Source: CALREJ01 sp035547395 (lineage in GTDB: Bacteria > Patescibacteriota > Gracilibacteria > Peribacterales > Peribacteraceae). From it: DNA of 64,000 bases. Below the pieces are notes generated by a model. It was not told the DNA's origin, did no database searches, and was given only the letters and a program-made list of their open reading frames with translations. The stretch is from contig DASZVA010000008.1 of the NCBI GenBank assembly GCA_035547395.1, forward strand, positions 1 to 64,000, given 5' to 3'. Below, piece after piece: positions 9,901-17,863 of the stretch (the stretch's first letter is position 1; each line of letters starts with the position of its first letter). The position numbers and the translations under genes were made by a program.

Positions 9901-11190
9901 GGAGTCGAAGTCGGCGACAACGTCGATCGTCTTCGTCTTACACGCATCGATCACGAGAGGCTTCACAAAACGGATGTCGGACGTCTGGTTCTGTGAGTCA
10001 ACCGTGCGGCGGCGCGTCACGCGTGCACCATCAACAGTTGCGTAGACACCGTCGATATCCGAAGAAGCACCGAATCCTTCGTGAAGGATCGTCATGTTCT
10101 GGATCGTAACGGAGTCGTCACAGGAAGCCGTGAGGTCGTAGGAGGCCATCACGACGCCGTTCGCGCCACGGGGAACCGTGTCGCCAACTGGGTTCGTGGA
10201 GGACAGAGAGACCTCGAGCGTACCGTTACCCTGTGCAATCGGGCTGTAGCCCGTGAAGTCCTGCGTGTCGGAGAAGGTCTTGCCGTCTGCCGTCAGCATG
10301 TCCTGGACGGAGAGCGTGTAGTGACCTCCGGCCGTCGTGGCGCTGGAGAGGGTAAGGTCGACCGTCGAAGCGTCAACAGCCTTCACGCTGGTCACGGAGA
10401 GCGTAGCGTCACCGGAGACAGAGTAGTGGCTGGAGTCGATCGAAGCCTTGCTGTCGACGTTCGTGTTGAACTGAACTTCGACAGTCGTGGCGTCCAGCAT
10501 GTCAGCCGACTTGATGGCCGGCGTCAGCGTCTGGCTCTTGCCACAGTCCACACCGAAGGTGAGGTTCTGATCCACGCGGTGGAGCATGACCACCATTTCG
10601 GCGCGGTTCATGAAGTCGCTCGGGCGTGCGCGGCCCGTCGCGTCGTCACCCTGGAGAACACAGTGATCAGCTGCAGTCTGAACTGCAGACGTGTACCACT
10701 GGCCTGCGGGAACGTCCACGAAGGACGGAGCAGCACCGGTCGAATCAAGACCGAAGGCGCGGACGATGAGTGCCGCAGCCTCTGCGCGGTTAATGTTGTC
10801 GGCAGGGCGAGCGTAGCAAGGGTGCGTGCCGTAGCAGTTGTTGTCACCCTTCACCCAACCCTCCTTGGCGGCCTCTTCCATGTAGCCGTAGTACCAGGCA
10901 CCAGTTGCGACATCGTCGAAGCTGGCAACTGCCGGGGGCGTGGAGAGAATTCCACCATTAAGCTCGACCACGAGCTTGGTAAATTCCGCACGGTTAGCGT
11001 TGTCGCTACCGCGGAACATCGTCTGGGAAGCGTCGAGGTAACCAGCGTCCGTAAACGCCTTGACCGCGTCGCCATACCAGACTCCCGCAGGAACGTCGCT
11101 GTAGGCCGCAAACACGCTTCCAACTTGCGTGAGAGAGATCACAACAGCAGACACTCCGGCGAACAATTTCTTCATACGAGAAATGTCCAT
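6988..11190 (-). CDS. SLH-domain S-layer-like surface protein (1400 aa)
   Basis: Secreted surface protein. After MDISRMKKLFAGV comes a hydrophobic signal segment ending near GSVFA/AYSDV. Three SLH repeats follow (about residues 29-85, 90-150, 155-210), each with the D-V-x-x-x-x-W-Y start and a N-R-A-E end (NANRAEFTKL, NINRAEAAAL, FMNRAEMVVM). These modules anchor proteins to cell-wall polymers. The remaining roughly 1180 residues are Ser/Thr/Val-rich, low in Lys, beta-strand-like, starting with a bacterial Ig-like stretch (LTPAIKSADMLDATTVEV), with scattered Cys pairs. Size and composition fit the main S-layer protein. Start is ATG 11190; the ATG at 11175 is an alternative. The leader is T/C-rich without Shine-Dalgarno. 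Single-gene unit with its own terminator. Confidence 0.9.
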   Translation of the reverse strand: MDISRMKKLFAGVSAVVISLTQVGSVFAAYSDVPAGVWYGDAVKAFTDAGYLDASQTMFRGSDNANRAEFTKLVVELNGGILSTPPAVASFDDVATGAWYYGYMEEAAKEGWVKGDNNCYGTHPCYARPADNINRAEAAALIVRAFGLDSTGAAPSFVDVPAGQWYTSAVQTAADHCVLQGDDATGRARPSDFMNRAEMVVMLHRVDQNLTFGVDCGKSQTLTPAIKSADMLDATTVEVQFNTNVDSKASIDSSHYSVSGDATLSVTSVKAVDASTVDLTLSSATTAGGHYTLSVQDMLTADGKTFSDTQDFTGYSPIAQGNGTLEVSLSSTNPVGDTVPRGANGVVMASYDLTASCDDSVTIQNMTILHEGFGASSDIDGVYATVDGARVTRRRTVDSQNQTSDIRFVKPLVIDACKTKTIDVVADFDSTAQVAAEHNLSIELPTDLLSNAKKVQGNFPLRGNTFKVGAVTSGQVTVSYRTVSPSTVSVGDTKVVLGRFEVDANSVEDQTVYSVTLEQNGSSKDGDVTNLMIRRSDGTVVTNTVAATVGNYATFVFDPPLTVLEGDKLTLEVVGDVVGGSANTVQFQFEENSDLFAVGSLYGYGVNGQLYGSQVSIASGTATAVTIKAGEFTVEIDGPTQQSFTKSQNSANIANITMTTAGDAIDLRHMYVAIQGQTSTGAGLAANGTTDDNINDIISNVQLRNAKSGQSISGVRLTTSGTDFATGSNSNSTYQIYRFDDFTVTGSDTWNLLVNFSDNGTGNHPLDGDQFRASVCTQPTSSTTGCDFGGLMTSTTNYNMEVKGLTTGDDVTDVRPGGTVTGNFQLIATPSLTVAVQSIGTSDTAVKNSKNVTLLRFQAQAGKAEDILFTQAIFRSQSGSLLNGQNYALWVDTDGDGVVDTILQKGVAAQSSQVAFNDLAGGGYVIPAQSTVYFEVHSDIAASLTNNDLLLAFDTGSSVSYISAEEVRNGSSLSGLKTIAPNGTSTCSTTTNCEIVTTVAWSKDWNLVSEGDLFVTKDTQPRSRQLLGGAVGDEVLRLQFRAQNEDIDVTNLQLNSSGSTATSVDALLLYKLGETSPFATATAGGCGSDDVLATNNSGSTHTSTAFCASMNNQQLVVKDGQDQVISVVPRMKSDEQGATSNETVQLWITKQAVVNNQTGSGAVRARGLQSSNILTANNGDSSNDGEIFIGTDSPAVNANIVGPVNKTVLSKITSITNANPDPDNTNVPTGVSPFAQFTFTAATNTNTLNGLNKATLSGVLFTVNATNVNIDATTFKFYNKNDSSTKATCSTYTTAGAAITGTASGSFLVDCRHLKATSVDTRIPSGASETFVLEGNITNSKTGSSNSGLQASLQNFSTLSNTTYGPSASHIDWVDEDTTATDFLWIEYGDTSVKSTSYKS

Positions 11191-12335
11191 AGGAGATGGA
11201 GAAATAAAATGAAATAAAAAACGTACCGTATGTGTTGTCTGTCTTAACCTGGGAAAACAAAGGGAGGTACCGATCACCAAAACGTTTTCATCCACACACA
11301 TGTGTTGAGAGGAACACAGCAGGTGACACTGTCACCAGTGTTCGCCTCCTTAAAAATAAAGAGAGGGACACCACGAGTATGCGGGGGTGCACGATGCACG
11401 AGACGAATAGTGATAGGAGTGACACGACTCTTCTCTTCGACGGCCTTATATATAAGGAAGTCATCTCGGGGGGTCCGAGAAAAGAGAAAAATGTGAGAAC
11501 TTGTCTGTTTCCGTTGCCGGAAAACAACAAGGTGCCGAATTGTGAAGGATCCGTGCACAGATCCCACTCCCTTTTGGGGAGAAATGGATCTTGGAGATGC
11601 TACCGAGAAGGCTAAGGTCAGCGCAAGCGCGCCCATCTCCCTATGCACACCATCAAACGCCCCGCCTCAGGCTCTGTTACACAAATACCCTATTTTTATT
11701 TGGCGATTCTCACACATAAAAATGACCAATTTGGCATTTTATAAATGAATACCGCAGTGAATTCGCTGTGGATTCCTCGTATTTTTTTCATCAAAGTAGT
11801 GTTGAAAAAAATAATTCTTGTGGTCGAAATTCGCATTTTGGTGAAGCTGGCTTCACTCAACGTAAGTATTTTTTACATTTACGAGGGATTTCGTCTCTAT
11901 ACACGCGTAAATTGTTCAATGGAGCAGGTATAAAGGCTTTATGCTCCAGATATTGATATCAAGCTTCTGCTCCCGGTAAAGAGCATAAAACAAAGAGATA
12001 AAAGGATTGAGATGCAAATCTTTGAGAGGATCGCTTTCAGAACCACAGATCCGAAGCGTACAGAAAACTATACAAGTGTATTTTGAGCTGTCGGTGATGT
12101 GTGAGGTTCTCCTGACAATGCTGTGCGGTTCTCTTTTCTTTGAAGCGAAGAATCACAGACAAAAGCGTCTGAAACACTCTACAAACCCGGAGATTTCCAC
12201 ACTCCCTGTGGAAATGCCTCTAGGACGCGTTTTCGGAAATTTTTGGACCTCTCATACCTTGGTAAGAAAAAAAGCCGATGCGCGCGTGCGCGCATCGGCA
12301 GGATTACTGTTCCTCCCGCAGTGGGGATACAACCG
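11191..12335. other. Gene-free stretch between the SLH gene and csrA
   Basis: No convincing gene. Contents: several palindromes in the part that would be the SLH-gene leader (GGTGACACTGTCACC at 11322-11336 and CCTTATATATAAGG at 11444-11457), an AT-rich part about 11690-12000, and the csrA terminator near 12270. An AAGGAGG on the reverse strand near 11347-11353 precedes a 15-codon GTG ORF that could be a leader peptide, but nothing else supports it. No DnaA-box cluster seen. Confidence 0.5.
12265..12299 (-). terminator. Strong rho-independent terminator of csrA
   Basis: Perfect 12-bp stem GCCGATGCGCGC / GCGCGCATCGGC with a 2-nt connector, followed on the reverse strand by a run of nine T. Lies 37 nt past the csrA stop. 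Confidence 0.9.
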
Positions 12336-12596
12336 TCAGCTTGCGGAAGAATCCGCTTCGGATGCTGCTTCGTCCTCCACATCAGGATTCATCGGAGCTT
12401 CTCCTTCGGGAACCGTTCCATCCGCCGTGCCATCAGCGCGGTGAATGGCATCGTAGACTTCTCTTCGATGGACCGGAACTTTCTTAGGTGCTTCTACTCC
12501 GAGACGGACTTTGTCGCCGCGAATTTCAACCACGACAATTGTAATGTCGTTGTTGATCACGATACTTTCGTTCTTCTTGCGGGATAAAACCAACAT
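12336..12596 (-). CDS. csrA: Carbon storage regulator CsrA with C-terminal acidic extension
   Basis: 86 residues. MLVLSRKKNESIVINNDI and the strand DKVRLGVEAPKKVPVHRREVY are diagnostic CsrA, an RNA-binding dimer that recognises GGA in mRNA leaders and blocks or alters translation. The core is about 55-60 residues; the rest (TADGTVPEGEAPMNPDVED ...) is an acidic, disordered-looking tail not usual for the family. Unlike most genes here it has a perfect Shine-Dalgarno, GGAGGTGA, 9 nt before ATG, which itself contains the GGA target motif, so autoregulation is plausible (inference). It has its own promoter 3' of cysS and a strong terminator. Confidence 0.93.
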   Translation of the reverse strand: MLVLSRKKNESIVINNDITIVVVEIRGDKVRLGVEAPKKVPVHRREVYDAIHRADGTADGTVPEGEAPMNPDVEDEAASEADSSAS

Positions 12597-12605
12597 GACA
12601 GCTAT

Positions 12606-12613
12606 TCACCTCC
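12606..12613 (-). promoter_or_regulatory. Perfect Shine-Dalgarno of csrA (and possible CsrA site)
   Basis: GGAGGTGA on the reverse strand, 9 nt before ATG. It shows that canonical anti-SD pairing is available in this genome although most genes lack it. Confidence 0.8.
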
Positions 12614-12670
12614 ATGCATGACGGAAGGAAAGAACAATATCTTCTAGCGACCATCGCCGGAAGACGCCGC

Positions 12671-12698
12671 AGTGTATCAAGCATTCTCGACATGTAAA
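12671..12698 (-). promoter_or_regulatory. csrA promoter
   Basis: Reverse strand TTTACA (12693-12698), 16-bp spacer, TACACT (12671-12676). Predicted leader of about 70 nt before csrA. Confidence 0.55.
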
Positions 12699-12707
12699 GA
12701 GTTTTTG

Positions 12708-14180
12708 TCATATTTTCTTTACACTTTGCCCGTCCTTCGTGTCCTTCACTTCGAATCCAAGCTTTGCAATCTCATCCCGCAGGCGGTCGCTCTCCGCGAA
12801 ATTTTTGGAGGCTCGCGCGGCGGCTCTTTCATCCAGAAGCGACTGCACATCCGCGGGAATTTTTTCGACGCTGCTTTCGAAACACCCGAACGTTTCTTTG
12901 ATGTCATCGATGAGTGATTGCAGGCTGGCGAGACCTTCGTCGGTGAAGCCCTGCTGATTGCGCGACCACGACATCAGATCAAAGATCACACCGAGTGCGC
13001 CGGGCGTGTTGAGGTCGCTGTCCATCGCATCCATAAATTTATTTCTCCACTGTTGCACTTCGGTCCCCTCGGTCCCGTCGGTCCCCTTCCACAACCTCAC
13101 CTCTTCCATCCACTCGGTGATTTTCCGCCGCGCCTTCTTCGCGTCGTCCATTCCCTTCCAACTGAATTTCAGGTTCGTGCGATAATGCACGCTCAGCAAG
13201 TAGTAGCGGAGATCCTGTGCATCGTAGCCGCGATCCAATATGTTTGGGATGGTTAACACGTTGCCAAGGCTCTTTGACATCTTCTCCCCTTCCAAATCGA
13301 TGCGCCGCTTATGTAACCACGTGCGCACGAACGGATGCGCGCCGGTGACGGATTCGCTCTGCGCGATCTCACATTCATGATGCGGGAAGATGTTATCCTC
13401 GCCGCCGGTGTGAATGTCGATTTGATCTCCGAGCAACGCGCGCGACATCGCACTGCATTCGATGTGCCATCCGGGAAAACCTTCGGGATACTCCTGACCT
13501 TCCGGACCACGCGGCGAACTCCATCGCAGTACGTGATGCGCGTTGGCACCGACGCAGAATTTCCAGAGTGCAAAATCGGCGGGGTGACGCTTCTCTTCGT
13601 TCACCGCGACGCGCGCACCAGACTCGATGTTCTGTAGCGTGTTTCCGGAGAGCTGTCCGTAGCTGGGGAACCGCGTAACGTCGAAATAAATTCCATCCTC
13701 CGTGACGTACGCGAATTTTTTCTGAAGCAGGGTTTCGATCATCTCCTTCATCTGTTCGATGTACTCGGTGGCGCGCGGACGACTCATAGGCTCAAGCATG
13801 TTGAGTGTTTTTTCATCATCAAGATATTGCGATTCGTACGTGCGCGCGATGTCGAGCACGCTCTGCATCGTGACACTCCCCTTTTCCTCCTTCGCCTGCT
13901 TCTCGATTTTATCCTCGCCTTCGTCCTGATCCGCAACAAGGTGTCCGACGTCGGTGATGTTCTTCACGTGCCGGACTTCATATCCTTTCACTTCGAGATA
14001 ACGTCGCAGCAAATCCGCCATCAGGAAGCTCGAATAATTTCCGATGTGCGGGCGGCCGTAGACTGTGGGGCCGCAGGTGTACATCGTCACTGTGCGATCG
14101 GCAATCGGCGTAAATTCTTCCTCGCGTTTGGTGAGGGAGTTGTAGAGATGCAGGCTGGAGTGAGACTGTTCGACGGACAT
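12708..14180 (-). CDS. cysS: Cysteinyl-tRNA synthetase
   Basis: 490 residues, class I aaRS charging tRNA-Cys. HIGH-type motif is PHIGN in TCGPTVYGRPHIGNYSSF; the zinc ligands lie in CGPTVY, FPGWHIECS and HHECE; the KMSKS loop is GEKMSKSLGN. The start at MSVEQS is supported by TATGCT exactly 6 nt before ATG (leaderless). A short segment WKGTDGTEGTE near residue 365 is encoded by three 9-nt repeats and looks like an in-frame insertion in a loop of the helical region. csrA follows 111 nt downstream with its own promoter. Confidence 0.97.
   Translation of the reverse strand: MSVEQSHSSLHLYNSLTKREEEFTPIADRTVTMYTCGPTVYGRPHIGNYSSFLMADLLRRYLEVKGYEVRHVKNITDVGHLVADQDEGEDKIEKQAKEEKGSVTMQSVLDIARTYESQYLDDEKTLNMLEPMSRPRATEYIEQMKEMIETLLQKKFAYVTEDGIYFDVTRFPSYGQLSGNTLQNIESGARVAVNEEKRHPADFALWKFCVGANAHHVLRWSSPRGPEGQEYPEGFPGWHIECSAMSRALLGDQIDIHTGGEDNIFPHHECEIAQSESVTGAHPFVRTWLHKRRIDLEGEKMSKSLGNVLTIPNILDRGYDAQDLRYYLLSVHYRTNLKFSWKGMDDAKKARRKITEWMEEVRLWKGTDGTEGTEVQQWRNKFMDAMDSDLNTPGALGVIFDLMSWSRNQQGFTDEGLASLQSLIDDIKETFGCFESSVEKIPADVQSLLDERAAARASKNFAESDRLRDEIAKLGFEVKDTKDGQSVKKI
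13061..13087. repeat. Three tandem 9-mers inside cysS
   Basis: CGGTCCCCT, CGGTCCCGT, CGGTCCCCT in direct tandem, encoding GT(D/E) triplets in CysS. Confidence 0.75.
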
Positions 14181-14231
14181 GGAACAAGCATACGAAAAGG
14201 CCTCTGCAAAAGGAAGTTTTTGGCCATGTGA

Positions 14232-14275
14232 AAAATGTCCACTTCATACCTCCGGGGAGGAAGTACGAAGTGGAC
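14232..14275 (-). terminator. Terminator after the 81-aa gene
   Basis: Inverted repeat GTCCACTTC ... GAAGTGGAC with an inner CCTCC/GGAGG stem; on the reverse strand it is followed by ATTTTTC. Lies 25 nt past the stop at 14301. Confidence 0.75.
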
Positions 14276-14300
14276 GCGGCGGCTATCTAACTAGCGGGCG

Positions 14301-14546
14301 CTAGTTTTGGCGATAGTCGCCTTGCTCTTCTTCGTAAGGCATGTGTTGGAGATCGTCTCCACATAATGCTTCAGCATCTGCTGCCTCACGATGAAGCTCT
14401 TCTGCGATGACTGCCAGAAAGGCATTCATCACGTCGGGTGGTGATGTGCTTCCCTGTTGCAATTTTGCAACAGCTGGACCCAGCGCATTGCTGAGCAGCA
14501 GAACCAAACCTTGGTCCCAGGGAATACCCGAAGAAGAAAGGATCAT
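14301..14546 (-). CDS. Small hypothetical protein (81 aa)
   Basis: Not recognised. Starts MILSSSGIPWDQGLVLLLS, then a helical stretch (VMNAFLAVIAEELHREAADAE) and an acidic end. The start at 14546 is chosen because GGAGG lies 8 nt upstream; the ATG at 14561 gives five more residues. A promoter (14624-14651) and a terminator (14232-14275) frame it as a single-gene unit. Confidence 0.55.
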   Translation of the reverse strand: MILSSSGIPWDQGLVLLLSNALGPAVAKLQQGSTSPPDVMNAFLAVIAEELHREAADAEALCGDDLQHMPYEEEQGDYRQN

Positions 14547-14623
14547 AGGCGCGTCCTCCATGAAAGGCGCCAAAATTGCCTCCCGTAGGCCCTGCTGTAC
14601 AACAAGTGGGTCGGGAGGTCCGC

Positions 14624-14651
14624 ATTCTAGTCGCCAAAATCGCTCTGTAAA
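14624..14651 (-). promoter_or_regulatory. Promoter of the 81-aa gene
   Basis: Reverse strand TTTACA (14646-14651), 16 bp, TAGAAT (14624-14629). Leader of about 70 nt. Confidence 0.6.
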
Positions 14652-14691
14652 GCCACTTTGTCACTTTTCCGATCGGCTTTAATAGAATCCA

Positions 14692-14719
14692 TTGACTGCG
14701 AAAAGAGCGGGCGTAGCAT
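14692..14719 (+). promoter_or_regulatory. Divergent promoter into the poorly coding stretch
   Basis: TTGACT (14692-14697), 16 bp, TAGCAT (14714-14719). Points rightward into 14.7-15.2 kb, where no sure gene follows; a transcript of unknown nature is expected. Confidence 0.45.
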
Positions 14720-14980
14720 GCGGCCGATGCATTCCTTCATTCTCTGCGCCGATTGCATTACGACCCTCAAGCGAGTGGGCGTGGAGTGATACCTTAGAAA
14801 ATCGGAAACTCCCAAGACGCCCCTTGAACGCCGCAGGGGTCATTCGTCGTGTGATCCTTCACAGCATCGCAGAAGCAACAACCGACCTGCTTTGAAACCC
14901 ATGCATCGGGTATGGGGTAAAGCAGTAAAACGGAGTACCGGAATGTGGGTTGGACCCCACGGAAAGGATGTGAGTTTTGT

Positions 14981-15130
14981 ATGCTGCAAGCGTTGGGCAA
15001 TCGGAATTGGACTATGACCAAAATCCTCAGGAAGCACCGCCAGCAAGGGCGAACATCGAGGGGGCCGAAACCGATCAAGGGAATCGTCCAGAAAACTGGA
15101 TGTATAACATCCCCTGCACCGATTAAGTGA
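14981..15130 (+). CDS. Possible small basic protein (49 aa)
   Basis: MLQALGNRNWTMTKILRKHR then a basic, Pro/Gly-containing tail. Not recognised. Weak support: a purine-rich stretch (GGAAAGGATGTGAG) just upstream and a 13-bp perfect hairpin 29 nt after the stop. It may equally be part of an RNA gene driven by the promoter at 14692. Confidence 0.25.
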   Translation: MLQALGNRNWTMTKILRKHRQQGRTSRGPKPIKGIVQKTGCITSPAPIK

Positions 15131-15159
15131 GGGGCCGGCAGAGGAGGCGCTCCGTTTTT

Positions 15160-15188
15160 CCAGGAGCCGTCATAGTGACGGCTCCTGG
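15160..15188. terminator. Perfect 13-bp hairpin
   Basis: CCAGGAGCCGTCA, loop TAG, TGACGGCTCCTGG. No clean T-run follows on either strand (TTTTT precedes it), so it may be an RNA structural element rather than a terminator. Confidence 0.4.
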
Positions 15189-15404
15189 ATTCTTCCAAAA
15201 ATAGAAATTGCCTGGTGTCGATTTCTCTTTGCATCAAGGCAAAAAGGACTATCATCGGGGCCCTTTCCGAGAGCAGATCGGTTCTTGTTCATTCACAGCA
15301 TATATTCGTGATTAAAGATGTGCTTTTTGTAGAACACATGTGTCTTATGCGAGGAATGGATCCCCGCACGCATGTGCCTACTGAAGGCATTACTCGTGGA
15401 GAGT

Positions 15405-15563
15405 ATGATGACACGTTCGGCTATTGCACCCAAAGCTAAACGACAGAACAAACACCAGCAGATGGAGGACAACGTGACGGTGACCTGTCCCCATTGTGGT
15501 GATTGGAGGGGCAAGCGGAAACGATTGCCCAAACATGAACGCGTCTGTCGTCGAAAGCGATAG
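15405..15563 (+). CDS. Small zinc-finger-like protein (52 aa)
   Basis: Begins MMTRSAIAPKAKRQNKHQQM and contains VTCPHCGDWRGKRKRLPKHE followed by RVCRRKR: Cys-x2-Cys then His-x3-Cys 13 residues on, a plausible CCHC zinc site in a strongly basic protein. Nucleic-acid binding is likely (inference). GGAG lies close before the ATG; start could also be the ATG encoding M of MEDNVT. A hairpin with a G/C-rich stem follows 25 nt after the stop. Confidence 0.5.
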   Translation: MMTRSAIAPKAKRQNKHQQMEDNVTVTCPHCGDWRGKRKRLPKHERVCRRKR

Positions 15564-15588
15564 GTTGTCATAGGCCCATTCTCCACTC

Positions 15589-15628
15589 GCCCGATCCTGG
15601 ACCAGATTTTTTCTGGACGGGATCGGGC
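15589..15628 (+). terminator. Hairpin after the zinc-finger-like ORF
   Basis: GCCCGATCC ... GGGATCGGGC with a loop containing TTTTTT, followed by CTTCTCT. Likely terminator for the upstream small gene. Confidence 0.5.
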
Positions 15629-15900
15629 CTTCTCTGCAAGCATATCCTTGATCACGTCGCTCTTTGAGAGCACCGAGATGTAGCAAGTGATCCGCCGTTG
15701 CCCTTCATCAGAAGTCGCAATGAAGGCGGGACTCGGAACCCTCACTTCAGAAAGGAGGCCTCCCATGATTTATGTGGGCCACTTTTACGTCCTTTAACGA
15801 AAGCGAGGTGAAGGGATCGAGAGTTATGGAGAAGCATTGTATTCCAGTCCTCTCGTCGAGGATTTCTCTATAACCACGTACGCATGATGCGTGCGTCAGT

Positions 15901-15944
15901 GCGCGGGCAGTCCACTTTTCTCCCGGACTGTCCGCGCCCCTTTT
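15901..15944 (+). terminator. Rho-independent terminator
   Basis: GCGCGGGCAGTCC ... GGACTGTCCGCGC followed by CCCCTTTT. Ends the rightward transcript of the structured stretch. Confidence 0.75.
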
Positions 15945-15964
15945 ACGGCAGATCAGTTGCTATA

Positions 15965-16000
15965 TAAAAAAGACCGGCGAGGATGAAAATCCCCGCCGGC
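15965..16000 (-). terminator. Terminator of the 98-aa gene
   Basis: Reverse strand GCCGGCGGGGA, loop, TCCTCGCCGGTC followed by TTTTTTATA. 23 nt after the stop at 16023. Confidence 0.8.
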
Positions 16001-16022
16001 CGACGTATTCTCCGATGCGAAA

Positions 16023-16319
16023 TCAGTTCTCGGAGAATGCGGATGCAGCGCGTCGACGCGCTGCAGTGCGTTTTCTGGGCGGTTTTGCAATCGCCGGAGT
16101 CTCCACTGGTGGCTCCTGGACAGGATCCGCAATGGTCACTTGGGCAGAGCGGCCCCCTCGAAGTTCGGCGCGAATCTCGCGCTCCTGCCACGTGCCTCGG
16201 CCGTTTCTGCAAACCACACGTTCGCCGTTTATTTCGAGCATAATTGTCGATACCGACAATAGCTCGATCGTGAGGCCGTCCCGTTCCACAGGAGTGCGGG
16301 TTTGAAGTAAAAGATCCAT
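16023..16319 (-). CDS. Hypothetical protein with beta-rich core and Arg/Ala-rich tail (98 aa)
   Basis: Not recognised. Residues 1-60 look like a small beta domain (GLTIELLSVSTIMLEINGER), then a Pro-rich linker (ADPVQEPPVETPAIAKPP) and a basic tail (RKRTAARRRAASAF) that could bind nucleic acid. The start at 16319 is supported by AAGGA 9 nt upstream. It has the best promoter in the window (TTGACA, 16 bp, AATAAT) and a strong terminator, so it should be well expressed as a single-gene unit with a leader of about 85 nt. Confidence 0.65.
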   Translation of the reverse strand: MDLLLQTRTPVERDGLTIELLSVSTIMLEINGERVVCRNGRGTWQEREIRAELRGGRSAQVTIADPVQEPPVETPAIAKPPRKRTAARRRAASAFSEN

Positions 16320-16407
16320 CTTGCTGCGTCCTTTCTCAATAGCAGCCACATTTCCGCTCGCATACCCAATCCAACAGGGTGCACAACAAAGCAGAAAACG
16401 CTCGCGC

Positions 16408-16435
16408 ATTATTCGCTGCTCGAGCGGAATGTCAA
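16408..16435 (-). promoter_or_regulatory. Near-consensus promoter of the 98-aa gene
   Basis: Reverse strand TTGACA (16430-16435), 16 bp, AATAAT (16408-16413). Confidence 0.75.
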
Positions 16436-16661
16436 CTATATTGGTCTTGAGGCAAAACCTACCCGCCTGGCACGTTTTGACGGTGCAAAGCGGGTGGGTG
16501 GAAGGTCACGAGAAGCGCCTTCCGTTCTCTCTTCTCCTCCGCCGTAGCGGAGTGCGGCATTCTAATCGGCTCTAAGCCAAGGTCAACCATTCTTTGCGCA
16601 AAGTGTCTTCTTTCGTGAATGACGCTTTCCTGCTAGCCTTTACGCACTTTCCCACCTGCCT

Positions 16662-17726
<1,065 letters not shown>

Positions 17727-17735
17727 GAGTAAGAG

Positions 17736-17826
17736 GTGTCACCCTGAGGTGCTCCGTAGGAGCCACGAAGGGTGAACTACAAATGTGATGGTTCGTGGCC
17801 CGCTGGGCGGGCACCTCACCATGACA
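17736..17826. repeat. REPIN-like inverted pair of the GTCACCCTGAGGTGC repeat
   Basis: GTGTCACCCTGAGGTGC at the left and GCACCTCACCATGACAC at the right form complementary ends about 90 nt apart, with inner palindromes (GTGCTCCGTAGGAGCCAC; GGCCCGCTGGGCGGGC). It lies between the convergent genes fbaB and yidC. Single-arm relatives are at 26.7, 54.2 and 57.5 kb. Confidence 0.7.
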
Positions 17827-17863
17827 CATTTGTAAGATTTAAATTTTGCGCTTTGAAGGCCTC

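Larger units (their letters stand above)
15629..16000. other. Structured, non-coding-looking stretch
   Basis: No sure gene. It holds AAGGAGG 6 nt before an ATG that opens only ten codons (about 15764-15796), a hairpin pairing GTTATGGAGAA with TTCTCTATAAC (about 15823-15876), and two terminator hairpins. The pattern suggests one or more small RNAs or leader peptides read rightward, ending at 15944. I could not match it to tmRNA, RNase P, 6S or SRP RNA. Confidence 0.4.

Noticed and set aside
6976..9996. A 1006-codon open frame opposite the SLH gene
   Set aside because: Antisense shadow of the low-complexity Ser/Thr/Val-rich surface gene; Arg/Val/Asp-rich composition typical of shadows.
11690..12000. 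AT-rich stretch as replication origin
   Set aside because: No DnaA boxes (TTATNCACA) and no dnaA/dnaN nearby; only AT-richness.
14780..15140. tmRNA, RNase P RNA or 6S RNA
   Set aside because: Conserved core motifs of these RNAs were not found on either strand; left as an unidentified structured region.
15293..15766. 157-codon open frame on the - strand
   Set aside because: Overlaps the zinc-finger-like ORF and a terminator hairpin; no start signal or recognisable features.
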